Of a stretch of 64,000 nucleotides of DNA, positions 33,694 through 43,102 are shown one piece after another. Position 1 is the stretch's first letter; each line of letters starts with the position of its first letter. The DNA is from JBAZPT01 sp041645535 (GTDB lineage Bacteria > Patescibacteriota > Minisyncoccia > Moranbacterales > UBA2206), in NCBI GenBank assembly GCA_041645535.1, contig JBAZPT010000001.1, positions 62,001 through 126,000 on the forward strand. The letters run 5' to 3'. The notes below the pieces were generated by a model. The model searched no databases and had not been told where the DNA came from. It saw only the letters and a program-made list of their open reading frames with translations. A program made the translations under genes and the position numbers.

Positions 33694-35856
33694 ATGATGT
33701 CACCTATGAAATTAAATAAGGAAAGAACTTCTCTGGCAGCAGTATTTTTCATAATGGTGGTCTTTGTTTTGACTTTTTTTATCAAAGCGCCGATAGCAGC
33801 CGCCCAAAATCCGATTGAAGTTCGCGGATTATTTATTGGTGTTGACAAATCAAGTGCTGCAGACATAGCTGATTTTGTTCGCAATGATTTGAAGGCGGCA
33901 AAAATCAATACACTTGTTTTATCCTTTAACTATAATTATCAATGGACTAGCCATCCCGAGCTAATTTCTTCAAATGCTCTTTCGCGCGATCAATTAGTTT
34001 CGATAGTAAATGCTTGTCGTGAAGCGGGAATAAAGTTTATACCGGCAATGCAATTTATGAGCCATCAGTCTTGTGGGGGAACAGTACTTAAAGAATTTCT
34101 TGATGCTTATCCTCATCTCGATGCTAATCCGGGAACACCGACGAAGTTGGACTACTGCCGCAGCTGGAATCCTCTTTATCCAGAAACCCATACTATCGCC
34201 CTGGATTTAATGGATGAGTTGCTTGAAGTGACAGGGGCGGATGCATTTCACATTGGGATGGATGAAGCATTTATGTTGCCCGAAAATGACTCACCATATT
34301 ATAACGGAGAGACCTGGGCCAAAATGTTCGCGGATGAGGTGAAAATTTACCAAAATCATCTGGCAGCATCAAATAAAACCTTATGGTTATGGGGAGATCG
34401 CCTACTCAAATCTTCTGATTGGAATGTTGGAACATGGGAGGCTGATGGCGAAACAGGCGCAAAAGCTATCTACCCCGCGATCGATTTGATTTCTCCAAAT
34501 AACATAATGATTGCTGATTGGCACTATAACAGCGCTCCAGCAACAGCTGCTTATTTTGCCGGGAAAGGATTTGATGTGGTGTCTAGCCCCTGGAGAAACA
34601 GTTCAGTAGCCTTGAGCCAGTTGGGAATGATGCAAAACGCAAACTCAAATATTGCCCCACATATGCGAGGAATGCTTGCTACCGCTTGGACAGGCGCGAA
34701 AGATTTTATTGCCGCGTATCGCGGTCAGGTCAGTAGCGTGAAAGCCCAAGAAGTTGTCGCGACATTCAAAGCCATGATGGATCAAATTAATTCCACTCCG
34801 TCCGCAGCTATGCCGATCATTCAACCCCAAAGCGGAGTATTTGCTGGCTCCTTTAATGTATCTCTTTCCGCCGCCACACCAGGATCAGAGATCCGTTATA
34901 CGACAAATGGCTCCGAGCCAAGTATAAATTCCGCGCTTTATGCTTCAAATTTTTCTGTTTCAGCTCCGATTGTTATCAAAGCAAAGACATTCAAAAGCGG
35001 ATATGCTCCCAGTCTTGTTTCAGTAGCCCGGTTCACTAATGGACAAAATTATCCCCAGTGTTCTGACGGTGTTGATAACGACAACGATGGGAAATGTGAT
35101 TACGCCGGCTGTGCTGAAACGCCTGTTGATCTGGGCTGTTCATCAGCAAGTGATAATGATGAAAAAGATCCGCCGCCACCAGCTATTTTGGTCGGGCACT
35201 GGAAATTCGATGAAGATGGCGGCCAGAATGTGCTTGATTCTTCGGGGCAAGGGCTGAGCGGAAATATTTTCGGAGGCGTTACCAGGATTAGCGAGGGTAA
35301 ATTTGGACGAGCCCTACGCTTCGACGGCAGTACCGGATATATAAAAATTGTTCATCCGCCACAAAATCTTTCCAAGGACTTAACTCTAGCTTTTTGGATA
35401 AAGGGTGAAAATATCGGCAGCAGTCGTATTAGTCTGATTGACAAGGATTTTGGCGGTGAATTTGCTTTCGTAATAGAAACTGATGGAATGCTGCGGTATT
35501 ATCACGGCTTATCAAGCAAGGCTTATTTTGGCTGGGATGCGCTTGCTTCCGGAACATTAAGCAATAACAATCAATGGCATCACATTGCTTTTACTCGGGA
35601 CAATACAGCAAGGACAATTAAAATTTATTACGACGGAAATTTTAAAAATAACACGGCTTATTCGATTGTTCCTTCGGTTAAGTACAGTAAGAATATAATA
35701 ATTGGTGATGGGTATATGAGTCCGCTAAAGGGAAGTATTGATGATGTAAGGATATATAATAAAGTCTTAAATGATCAGGAAATAAAGCAGCTTCTAACAG
35801 TCAATCCTGTCGATTCCACTCCGCCCGTGGCTCCCCAAGGATTAAGCGTGCAATAG
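33694..35856 (+). CDS. Secreted GH20-like enzyme with chitobiase C-domain, LamG and strand-A tag
   Basis: A 720-residue exported protein. The leader (VFFIMVVFVLTFFIKAPIAAA) is unlike the array type. The catalytic domain (about residues 38-355) has the GH20-type Asp-Glu pair in FHIGMDEAFML. A chitobiase/CHB_HEX_C-like domain follows (PGSEIRYTTNGSEPS at about residues 385-450), then a MopE-like Cys/Asp motif (CSDGVDNDNDGKCDYAGC) and a LamG domain (LVGHWKFDEDGGQNVLDSSGQ ... GSIDDVRIYNKVL). The tag is DSTPPVAPQGLSVQ. Likely substrate: beta-linked N-acetylhexosamine glycans. The start codon could also be the ATG at 33706. Confidence 0.75.
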   Translation: MMSPMKLNKERTSLAAVFFIMVVFVLTFFIKAPIAAAQNPIEVRGLFIGVDKSSAADIADFVRNDLKAAKINTLVLSFNYNYQWTSHPELISSNALSRDQLVSIVNACREAGIKFIPAMQFMSHQSCGGTVLKEFLDAYPHLDANPGTPTKLDYCRSWNPLYPETHTIALDLMDELLEVTGADAFHIGMDEAFMLPENDSPYYNGETWAKMFADEVKIYQNHLAASNKTLWLWGDRLLKSSDWNVGTWEADGETGAKAIYPAIDLISPNNIMIADWHYNSAPATAAYFAGKGFDVVSSPWRNSSVALSQLGMMQNANSNIAPHMRGMLATAWTGAKDFIAAYRGQVSSVKAQEVVATFKAMMDQINSTPSAAMPIIQPQSGVFAGSFNVSLSAATPGSEIRYTTNGSEPSINSALYASNFSVSAPIVIKAKTFKSGYAPSLVSVARFTNGQNYPQCSDGVDNDNDGKCDYAGCAETPVDLGCSSASDNDEKDPPPPAILVGHWKFDEDGGQNVLDSSGQGLSGNIFGGVTRISEGKFGRALRFDGSTGYIKIVHPPQNLSKDLTLAFWIKGENIGSSRISLIDKDFGGEFAFVIETDGMLRYYHGLSSKAYFGWDALASGTLSNNNQWHHIAFTRDNTARTIKIYYDGNFKNNTAYSIVPSVKYSKNIIIGDGYMSPLKGSIDDVRIYNKVLNDQEIKQLLTVNPVDSTPPVAPQGLSVQ

Positions 35857-35865
35857 GGTCGGTGC

Positions 35866-35923
35866 TTGACAGTCTGGGGTATTTGTAGTAATATTATTAC
35901 ACATAAGCGTTAATTTGTAATAA
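35866..35923 (+). promoter_or_regulatory. Promoter and inverted repeat of the second AAA/DUF4143 gene
   Basis: TTGACA at 35866-35871, a 17-base spacer and TAATAT at 35889-35894. Inverted repeat ttattaca (35894-35901) / tgtaataa (35916-35923) overlaps the start of transcription. The -35 begins 9 bases after the preceding tag stop codon. Confidence 0.85.
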
Positions 35924-35936
35924 ATAACTTACATAT

Positions 35937-37127
35937 ATGAAAAAAAGGGCATTATTTAGCGAAATAAAAAGATATTTAGATAAAAAAGAGGCGCTAGTTA
36001 TTACGGGCATGCGGCAGGTAGGAAAAACGACTTTGATGCGCCAGTTGTTCAATGACATTAACAGTCAGGAAAAATTGTGGTTTGATTTCGAGAATCCCCT
36101 GGATGTGAAGATTTTTGAGGATATTGATTACAACAACATCTATAAACGGCTGGCGGATTTGTCCGGTGGCGGAAAAAACAAAAAAATATTTGTGTGTATC
36201 GACGAGATCCAGATTTTTCCGGAAATCACCAAAATTATCAAATATCTGATTGACCATTATCAGATCAAGTTTATTGTCACCGGATCATCCAATTATTATC
36301 TGAAAAATCTTTTTCCCGAATCTTTGAGCGGCCGAAAATTTATTTTTCAGCTCGAGCCGCTGAATTTCAGGGAGTATCTCTATTTTCAGGACAAGATCGC
36401 GGCCAATGAAATAGAAAATTTACAGCTGTCCGAAGCGATTGGAAAAAGCTCGGTGTTTTTTCACAAACAATTCGAAACTGATTACGCGGATTTTTTGCAA
36501 TTCGGCGGATTTCCGGCTGTGGTTTTGGAAAAAGATAAAGAAATAAAAAAACAGATATTAAAAAATATTTTCGCTTCCTTTTTTGAGAAAGATCTCAAAA
36601 TCCTTTCGGATTATAAGGATATCCAGGAATTGCGCGATTTGCTGCTGTTGTTGGTGCCGCGAGTCGGGTCGCTCTTGGATGTGACCAGACTGGCCAGCGA
36701 ATTAGGCGTCAATCGTCCCAGGATTTATAATTATTTGGAATTTCTGCAAGGCACCTTCATTATTAAATTATTGCCGCGCTATGCCAAGGGCATTGATCGC
36801 TCGGTGGCTGGCGGAAAGAAGGTATATTTTTCCGATACCGGTCTTTTAAAAGTCATCGGTAATGTCAATGATGCCCAGCTGTTCGAAAATGCCGTGGCGA
36901 ATCAGATGAGCCGCTATGGGAAAATCAGCTTTTATAACAAGCGCAATACGGAAGAAATCGATCTGATTTGGGAAAACAAAATCGCTTTTGAAATAAAATT
37001 AAAAGGCGTCCCTCGTGACTACATTAAATTGCGAAAAATAGCGGTTAAGCTGAAAATTCCCATGGCACAGATCATTTCCAAGGAATTCGTTGATCAAGCG
37101 GGATTTATTTCACCGGTGGTGTTGTAG
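35937..37127 (+). CDS. AAA ATPase with C-terminal DUF4143 domain (copy 2)
   Basis: A 396-residue protein with Walker A GMRQVGKTT (about residues 24-32), Walker B KKIFVCIDEIQI, the sensor FIVTGSSNYYLKN and a PD-(D/E)XK-like end, NTEEIDLIWENKIAFEIKLKG, in which D, E and K of a nuclease-type motif are all present. It is only distantly related to the copies at 25748 and 38522, so the three were not made by recent local duplication. It ends 19 bases before a secreted beta-helix gene that lacks its own promoter. Confidence 0.86.
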   Translation: MKKRALFSEIKRYLDKKEALVITGMRQVGKTTLMRQLFNDINSQEKLWFDFENPLDVKIFEDIDYNNIYKRLADLSGGGKNKKIFVCIDEIQIFPEITKIIKYLIDHYQIKFIVTGSSNYYLKNLFPESLSGRKFIFQLEPLNFREYLYFQDKIAANEIENLQLSEAIGKSSVFFHKQFETDYADFLQFGGFPAVVLEKDKEIKKQILKNIFASFFEKDLKILSDYKDIQELRDLLLLLVPRVGSLLDVTRLASELGVNRPRIYNYLEFLQGTFIIKLLPRYAKGIDRSVAGGKKVYFSDTGLLKVIGNVNDAQLFENAVANQMSRYGKISFYNKRNTEEIDLIWENKIAFEIKLKGVPRDYIKLRKIAVKLKIPMAQIISKEFVDQAGFISPVVL

Positions 37128-37146
37128 GCAATATTAAAACTATGCC

Positions 37147-38439
37147 ATGGCCAAAATCCAAAAAACAAAATTAATTTTTCTCGCAATAATATTCTTCGGA
37201 TTTTTCGGTTTGGCTCAAAGCTCCGAAGCGGCAACTTATTATGTTGATAACACAACAACTTCCTGCTCAACTCCTTATGGCAATAATTATGATCCAACAA
37301 CTGACACTTGTGGTTCCGGCGCATACACGGTCTATGACACTATCCAGGGAGCAGCCGATGTTGTGAATCCAGGCGATACGGTAATTGTTGCTGATGGGAC
37401 GTATACTGGCCCGACTGGTTATGATACACCAATCGTTAATGTAACAACCTGTGGCGCTTCCGGTGCTTGGATTACATTCAAATCTGAAAACAAATGGGGG
37501 GCGGTTTTAGATGGCGGGACTTCCGGCGGGGTGCTTGATTCTGGAACGGCGTATGGCTTCAAAATTATAAAGAATTCTAACACGAATTGCTATATAAAAA
37601 TAGAAGATTTTGAGATTGAAAGGATGGGTGATTATGGCGTATTGCTTATGGCGGTAAGTCATATATCTGTATATGGAAATAAAATCCACGAAATAGGAAG
37701 GGTCAATAGGACAGGTTCAAACAGATTAAGTTGTGGCATTACTGCCAGTGTTGGAGGAGATAATACTAGGACCAATGATTACATAACTATTGATTCTAAC
37801 CATATATACGATACAGGGAGATTAGTAAATAATTGTAATGGATGCGATCATGCTATCTATATAGGTGGTAACCATTTACTTATTAAAAACAATATTATTC
37901 ATCATCAGTATTCAGGGGAAACAATACAGATACCGGCATCAGTTGTCGTATATGATGATACTAAGATAATTAATAATACTTTCTCAACTCCCACTGCCGT
38001 TTACTCGGAAAAGTCTGCTGTTATAGTCATATGGGGCAACCCTGCAAATGTCATTATTCAAAACAATATTTTTGATGACCTTCAAAAAGATGCGATATTT
38101 TGTTGGGGCCATACTTCAACACAAGTTATTATGTCTAATAATTTGAAATATCCATCAGGTGCACCTTGGCTCAATACTTCCTATTGTACTCCCGGACTAT
38201 TCACAATGAGTGGTAATATTTCAGCTGACCCTATGTTCGTAAATAAATTGGGTTATGATTTTCATTTGCAGAGTGATTCTCCCGCAATTAATACAGGTCT
38301 GGTGACAAACGCTCCATCGGCTGATTTTGATAGAAACACTCGGCCACAGGGAGCAGGTTTTGATATCGGAGCCTATGAATATGTTTCAGCGGTCGACACC
38401 ACGGCGCCCGGGGTACCGAGTGGGTTAAGTGTGCAATAA
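37147..38439 (+). CDS. Secreted right-handed beta-helix protein with strand-A tag
   Basis: A 430-residue protein with the common leader (IIFFGFFGLAQSSEAA), then YYVDNTTTSCSTPYGNNYDP and GAADVVNPGDTVIVADGTY at the beta-helix start. Rungs such as INNTF and IIQNNIFDD follow. It ends with NTGLVTNAPSADFDRNTRPQ, DIGAYEYVSA and the tag DTTAPGVPSGLSVQ. The start region is paralogous to 28972 and the end to 46735, which suggests recombination between array members. Probably transcribed from the promoter of the upstream ATPase. Confidence 0.8.
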   Translation: MAKIQKTKLIFLAIIFFGFFGLAQSSEAATYYVDNTTTSCSTPYGNNYDPTTDTCGSGAYTVYDTIQGAADVVNPGDTVIVADGTYTGPTGYDTPIVNVTTCGASGAWITFKSENKWGAVLDGGTSGGVLDSGTAYGFKIIKNSNTNCYIKIEDFEIERMGDYGVLLMAVSHISVYGNKIHEIGRVNRTGSNRLSCGITASVGGDNTRTNDYITIDSNHIYDTGRLVNNCNGCDHAIYIGGNHLLIKNNIIHHQYSGETIQIPASVVVYDDTKIINNTFSTPTAVYSEKSAVIVIWGNPANVIIQNNIFDDLQKDAIFCWGHTSTQVIMSNNLKYPSGAPWLNTSYCTPGLFTMSGNISADPMFVNKLGYDFHLQSDSPAINTGLVTNAPSADFDRNTRPQGAGFDIGAYEYVSAVDTTAPGVPSGLSVQ

Positions 38440-38446
38440 AAGGGTA

Positions 38447-38497
38447 TTGACAAAATAATTGACATAATGTATAATAGTAGTGTCAGTATAAATGACA
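38447..38497 (+). promoter_or_regulatory. Promoter and inverted repeat of the third AAA/DUF4143 gene
   Basis: TTGACA at 38447-38452, a 17-base spacer and TATAAT at 38470-38475, then tgtca (38481-38485) / tgaca (38493-38497). The -35 begins 7 bases after the preceding tag stop. Confidence 0.85.
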
Positions 38498-38521
38498 ATT
38501 AATTAGTAGTAACAATAAAAT

Positions 38522-39892
38522 ATGGCTAATTTACTGGAAAAAATATATAGTTCGAATCCATGGTTTGAAAATGAACAGTTTATTGAAAACGATTTGCATC
38601 TTAAGGATCTGGGCGATTGCAAACACATTTTTTTTAACCGCGAATTTTTAGATCATAAATTTACAGACGGTGTTTATATCGCAACCGGACCCAGGCAGAT
38701 CGGGAAAACCACTCATCTCAAGCTCCTAATCAAGCAAAAAATAAATGGCGCAAATAAGACTAATTTCTTATATTTTAATTGCGATCTTCTGGAAACAAAA
38801 GCGGATGTGGTCGATTTGGTTGAAACATATATTAAAAATTTCCCATCCTCAAAAAGGATGTTCGTGATGCTTGACGAAATAACATCAGTCAAGGATAGTA
38901 TTTTAGCGGTCAAATATTTGATTGACAAAGGCGCCAAAAAAAATATCACCTATATTCTGACCGGTTCAAGCACGATTGAGATAAAAAAAACAGGGGAATA
39001 TCTTCCCGGGCGCAGGGGCAGGGGCGTTGATTTCCATTTTGCTCCCGTGAGCTTCAGAGATTTCATCAAGATTCAATATGAGAAAGTAGATTTTAAATTA
39101 GGCGCAAAAGAAAGTCCGGAAAAATATTATGCCAGAATAAAAAACAAAGTGCCCCTTACCAAGGAACTGGATAATTATTTTTTCTGCGGAGGAATACCCA
39201 GAATCGTTAATGAATATCTTGAGAAAAAAGAAATAGGTTTGGAAAACCTGAATCTTTATCGGGATTGGATTGTTTCTGAAATTGCCAAAAACGGAAAAAG
39301 AGAAAATATTACCAAACAAATCCTCGCCAGAATACTTTCATCCGTAACTAGCGATGTTTCCTATAATTCTTTCGCGGAAGATGCGGGACTTGGTTCGCAT
39401 AATACGGTGTATGATTATTTGAATTTTTTGGAAGACGCTTTTATCGTTTCCCAAATATATAACTACGATTACAATCAAAAGAAAATCAATTTTCGAAAAA
39501 ACAAAAAAATATACCTAAACGATCCGTTCCTATTCTTTCTTTTTGATTGGTGGCTGAACGGAAAAATTCCCGGAGCCGAGCCAATGCTTGAAGATTCTAT
39601 TTTGAAAAGTCGAATAGCGGAAAATTTGATTTTCTTGCATCTCAAGAAAATATTCAAAGATGTTTATTTCAACAGAAACAGCGAAGAAGTGGATTTTATT
39701 TGCGGTAAATTCGCGTTTGAATCTAAATTTCAAAACAGGATAGCCTTCAATGATTATAGGGGTTTGTCAAAATTCCCAGGGTTTAAAATTGTTGTCACAA
39801 AAAACACCCTTGACATCCGCCAAGAGGTTAGATTATTGCCGTTGGAACTGTTTTTGTTGATTGACAAAAAGCACATAAGTATCACGAATTAA
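38522..39892 (+). CDS. AAA ATPase with C-terminal DUF4143 domain (copy 3)
   Basis: A 456-residue protein with Walker A GPRQIGKTT (about residues 58-66), Walker B KRMFVMLDEITS, sensor YILTGSSTIEIKK and a C-terminal NSEEVDFICGKFAFESKFQ segment of PD-(D/E)XK type. A longer N-terminus (SSNPWFENEQFIENDLHL) distinguishes it from the other copies. It sits between a tag and a beta-helix gene 19 bases downstream, the same spacing as copy 2. Confidence 0.86.
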   Translation: MANLLEKIYSSNPWFENEQFIENDLHLKDLGDCKHIFFNREFLDHKFTDGVYIATGPRQIGKTTHLKLLIKQKINGANKTNFLYFNCDLLETKADVVDLVETYIKNFPSSKRMFVMLDEITSVKDSILAVKYLIDKGAKKNITYILTGSSTIEIKKTGEYLPGRRGRGVDFHFAPVSFRDFIKIQYEKVDFKLGAKESPEKYYARIKNKVPLTKELDNYFFCGGIPRIVNEYLEKKEIGLENLNLYRDWIVSEIAKNGKRENITKQILARILSSVTSDVSYNSFAEDAGLGSHNTVYDYLNFLEDAFIVSQIYNYDYNQKKINFRKNKKIYLNDPFLFFLFDWWLNGKIPGAEPMLEDSILKSRIAENLIFLHLKKIFKDVYFNRNSEEVDFICGKFAFESKFQNRIAFNDYRGLSKFPGFKIVVTKNTLDIRQEVRLLPLELFLLIDKKHISITN

Positions 39893-39911
39893 AAATTACG
39901 AATTACGAATT

Positions 39912-41669
39912 ATGAATTACGGAAAATTAAAAATACGAATAATATTTCTTGCGATAATATTCTTCGGATTTTTCGGTTTGGCGCAAAATTCCGAGGCGGC
40001 GACTTTTTATGTTGCCACCAATGGCAATAACAACAATTCCGGCACGGAAGCTCAACCCTGGGTAACTATTCAAAAAGCGGCAGATACCATGGTGGCCGGA
40101 GATACGGTTATCGTAAAAGAAGGCACCTACTATGAAATGGTTACAATGAAAAATTCCGGCAGCCCGGGGAGTTATATAACTTACCAGGCATATCCCGGGC
40201 ACACAGTTATTATTGATGGCCAGAATACAAGATACGAGGCCATTATCGCGAAAAGTTATAGTAAAGTGTCAGGTTTTATTTTACAAAATGCCCGCTATGG
40301 CTTATATGCCGGAGGAAAAAACAATATCATAATCGACCATATTGAAGCAAGGAATAATTGGGATATGGGAATTTATATCAACAATTCAAGTTATGTCGAA
40401 ATCAATTATTGTTATCTTCACCACAATCAAGCCGGATTTTATCTGGCTGGCCCCAGCAGTCATATTACAATTGACCATTGCCATACTGAATATAATGTAG
40501 GGGGGACTTCCGGCATCGTTCTTTATGCTTACCCGGATTCAAATGCCAATACATATATCACTGTGTCTGATTGCGAATCAAACAATAACGGAAGGCAGGG
40601 ACTATGGGCGCAGTTTACGAAATATCTTCTTGTCAAAAACAACCATTTTCATGATAATGGCGCGACAGGCATTCAGATAGAAACTGGCTGCAGATATGTC
40701 GTGGCTGACAATAATATTGCTGAGAAAAATAATAATGTTTTTAACGGAGAATACGGCATCTGGTTTGATGAAACTATAAATGGAATTATTTCCAATAACA
40801 TATCCAGAGAGAATCAGGGAGGGTTTTCAATCAGCCAGTCGCACAATATAATAATGAAAAATAATTTTGCCTATAACAATAAAGCACAGCAGAACCAGTC
40901 TTCCTGCACCTGGTGTCCTGCAAGTTCAGGCGGTCTTAGCGTGAGCGCGGGCCATGCGGAACATTTAGGCGCGCCGTATGGCGCGACTCATAATTCTATC
41001 ATTCACAATGTATTTTATGGCAATGGCCGTGATAATGTCAGCACTTGGGGCGCCATGAGAACACTTGATAATCTTACAGAGATCCATGACAATTACTCTA
41101 AAAATAATATTATTTCTCAAAACCCCGCTGTTGTTGATATGAACTGGATAGATACGGATGCGTTCGCAACTAATAATTACAATCTTTTCTATAATGCCAG
41201 AGCTCTGCTTATTAAATATGCAGGCACCGATTATAATTTCTCCGGGTATAAAACTGCCAGCGGATGGGATGCAAATTCTATTAGTAGCAACCCTTTCTTT
41301 GTAAATCCATCAAGCGATTTCCATCTGCAAGTAAGCTCCCCAGCTATTAACGCGGGCGATTTTCTCACAAAAACAACTTCTGCTGGTTCCGGAATTTCTA
41401 TTCCGGTAACAAATGCAAAATATTTTTCTAATGGTTACGGCATTATAGATGGAGATTTAATTAAGGTCGGCTTAAATAGTCCGGTTAGCGTAGTCGATGT
41501 TAATTACGATGCCAATATTATTACTATAAATTCGAGTATCTCCTGGAATAATGGTGACGGAGTGAGTTATTCATATTCCGGCTCTCGTCCGGATATCGGC
41601 GCGTATGAATATCAATTCGGCGGCGATATTACCTCGCCTGCCGCGCCAAGCGGATTAACGGTTCAATAA
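39912..41669 (+). CDS. Secreted right-handed beta-helix protein with strand-A tag
   Basis: A 585-residue protein, leader IIFFGFFGLAQNSEAA, N-cap FYVATNGNNNNSGTEAQPWVTIQKAADTMVAGDTVIVKEGTY. Central rungs include GIQIETGCRYVVADNNIAEKN. The C-terminal module INAGDFLTKTTSAGSGISIP ... SWNNGDGVSYSYSGSRPDIGAYEY is shared with 27243 and 48292. The tag is DITSPAAPSGLTVQ. Immediately upstream is a tandem AT-rich repeat (aattacgaattacgaatta). Probably expressed with the upstream ATPase. Confidence 0.8.
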   Translation: MNYGKLKIRIIFLAIIFFGFFGLAQNSEAATFYVATNGNNNNSGTEAQPWVTIQKAADTMVAGDTVIVKEGTYYEMVTMKNSGSPGSYITYQAYPGHTVIIDGQNTRYEAIIAKSYSKVSGFILQNARYGLYAGGKNNIIIDHIEARNNWDMGIYINNSSYVEINYCYLHHNQAGFYLAGPSSHITIDHCHTEYNVGGTSGIVLYAYPDSNANTYITVSDCESNNNGRQGLWAQFTKYLLVKNNHFHDNGATGIQIETGCRYVVADNNIAEKNNNVFNGEYGIWFDETINGIISNNISRENQGGFSISQSHNIIMKNNFAYNNKAQQNQSSCTWCPASSGGLSVSAGHAEHLGAPYGATHNSIIHNVFYGNGRDNVSTWGAMRTLDNLTEIHDNYSKNNIISQNPAVVDMNWIDTDAFATNNYNLFYNARALLIKYAGTDYNFSGYKTASGWDANSISSNPFFVNPSSDFHLQVSSPAINAGDFLTKTTSAGSGISIPVTNAKYFSNGYGIIDGDLIKVGLNSPVSVVDVNYDANIITINSSISWNNGDGVSYSYSGSRPDIGAYEYQFGGDITSPAAPSGLTVQ

Positions 41670-41693
41670 CCTTTTCAAGGAAATTAAAAAAGT

Positions 41694-43040
41694 ATGAAAA
41701 AAACAAAACTTTTAAAATTATTAACTCTCACTTCGTGCTTTTTGTTTTTATTCTGCCTGAAAACAGCTTCCGCGTCTGCAGTTACTTATTATGTCTGCAA
41801 TTCCGCCGCAACCTGTAATGACGGAAGTTCTGGCTGGTCAACTGGAAATGACTCTTATTCAACAACTCAAGCTCAAAATAAAACTACGCCTTACTCAAGT
41901 ATTGAGAAAGCTACCGAAGTAGTTGTTGCAGGGGATACTGTTATTGTGGGAAAGGGGACATATACTGATACAGACAGCAGTGGTTCCGTTGTGCATCTTG
42001 CGGGTAAATATGGCACGGCGGGAAATCCTATAACCTTTAAATCAGAACAGAAATGGGGAGCTATTATTGATGGACAAAACACAAGCTATACAATTGGGAT
42101 ATTCCCTTATTATTGCACAACTGGCTATAGTGCAAGTAACTCGAATTGTAATGGAGATAAAGGAAGTTATATTACTATTGATGGTTTTGAAATTGTAAAT
42201 TCAAATGGCGATGGAATAATTTCAAATTGGAATGGGATAAGTGGGACATATGAAATAGACCAGAATGTAGGGCATGACAATGTATATAAAAATAATAAGA
42301 TTCACAATGCTAAAATAAGCGGAATTTCTGGCGGTACGAAATACGGACATGGTCATACATATGATAGTAATATTATTTATCATATAGGAGCCCTACCTAA
42401 TGGAGGGCACGGAATTTATACTGGCGGGCATGATTTATCAATCACAAATAATATAATTTATGATGTATACCCCGCCTGTACTGCGAGTTGTAATCAATGG
42501 TATATACATCTAAGAAATCCGACACTTTCTGGTATTTATGCGCCAACAAGCGGACTTATTTCAAATAATACTTTTGGCACAGGTGATCATACGGGCACTG
42601 TCGCTGGCATACTTTTGCTTAAAAATATACATGATTTAACCATTCAAAACAATATATTTTATCAAACAGGAGGTGCGACTAATCGTTATGCCATAAGTTG
42701 TTATGCGGCAGAAGATTTTTCAAATATTATCGTACGCAACAATTTAAGAGATTCCAGCACAGCGGCATATCATCCGGATTGTAATAACTTTCTGACTTAC
42801 ATAAGTGATTCAAGTAATATTCAATCCGACCCATTATTCACTAATGCAACAGGGGACAATTACACTTTACAGGCAGGTTCACTCGCTCGTGATAACGGAA
42901 TTTCAACCAATGCCCCTGCGGCAGATTATCTTGGAGTTGCTAGGCCGCAAGGAGCTGCTTTTGACATCGGGGCTTACGAATATGTTTCGGAGAGCGACAC
43001 CACTCCTCCTGCCGCGCCGAGCGGACTAAACCTGAATTAA
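41694..43040 (+). CDS. Secreted right-handed beta-helix protein with strand-A tag
   Basis: A 448-residue protein whose signal peptide (LLTLTSCFLFLFCLKTASASA) differs from the array type. The beta-helix begins YYVCNSAATCNDGSSGWSTG and EVVVAGDTVIVGKGTYTDTD. Rungs include ITNNIIYDVY and LTIQNNIFYQ. It ends NAPAADYLGVARPQGAAFDI, GAYEYVSES and the tag DTTPPAAPSGLNLN, the most divergent at its last residues. The spacing to the previous gene is 24 bases. Confidence 0.78.
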   Translation: MKKTKLLKLLTLTSCFLFLFCLKTASASAVTYYVCNSAATCNDGSSGWSTGNDSYSTTQAQNKTTPYSSIEKATEVVVAGDTVIVGKGTYTDTDSSGSVVHLAGKYGTAGNPITFKSEQKWGAIIDGQNTSYTIGIFPYYCTTGYSASNSNCNGDKGSYITIDGFEIVNSNGDGIISNWNGISGTYEIDQNVGHDNVYKNNKIHNAKISGISGGTKYGHGHTYDSNIIYHIGALPNGGHGIYTGGHDLSITNNIIYDVYPACTASCNQWYIHLRNPTLSGIYAPTSGLISNNTFGTGDHTGTVAGILLLKNIHDLTIQNNIFYQTGGATNRYAISCYAAEDFSNIIVRNNLRDSSTAAYHPDCNNFLTYISDSSNIQSDPLFTNATGDNYTLQAGSLARDNGISTNAPAADYLGVARPQGAAFDIGAYEYVSESDTTPPAAPSGLNLN

Positions 43041-43043
43041 AAT

Positions 43044-43094
43044 TTGACAGAGGATTCTGGAAGTAGTATCATTAATAAGTAATCAAATATGATA
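43044..43094 (+). promoter_or_regulatory. Promoter and inverted repeat of the AbiEi/AbiEii operon
   Basis: TTGACA at 43044-43049, a 17-base spacer and TATCAT at 43067-43072. The -10 itself forms an inverted repeat with atgata at 43089-43094, as expected for antitoxin autoregulation. The -35 begins 3 bases after the preceding tag stop. Confidence 0.82.
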
Positions 43095-43102
43095 ACTATC
43101 GG

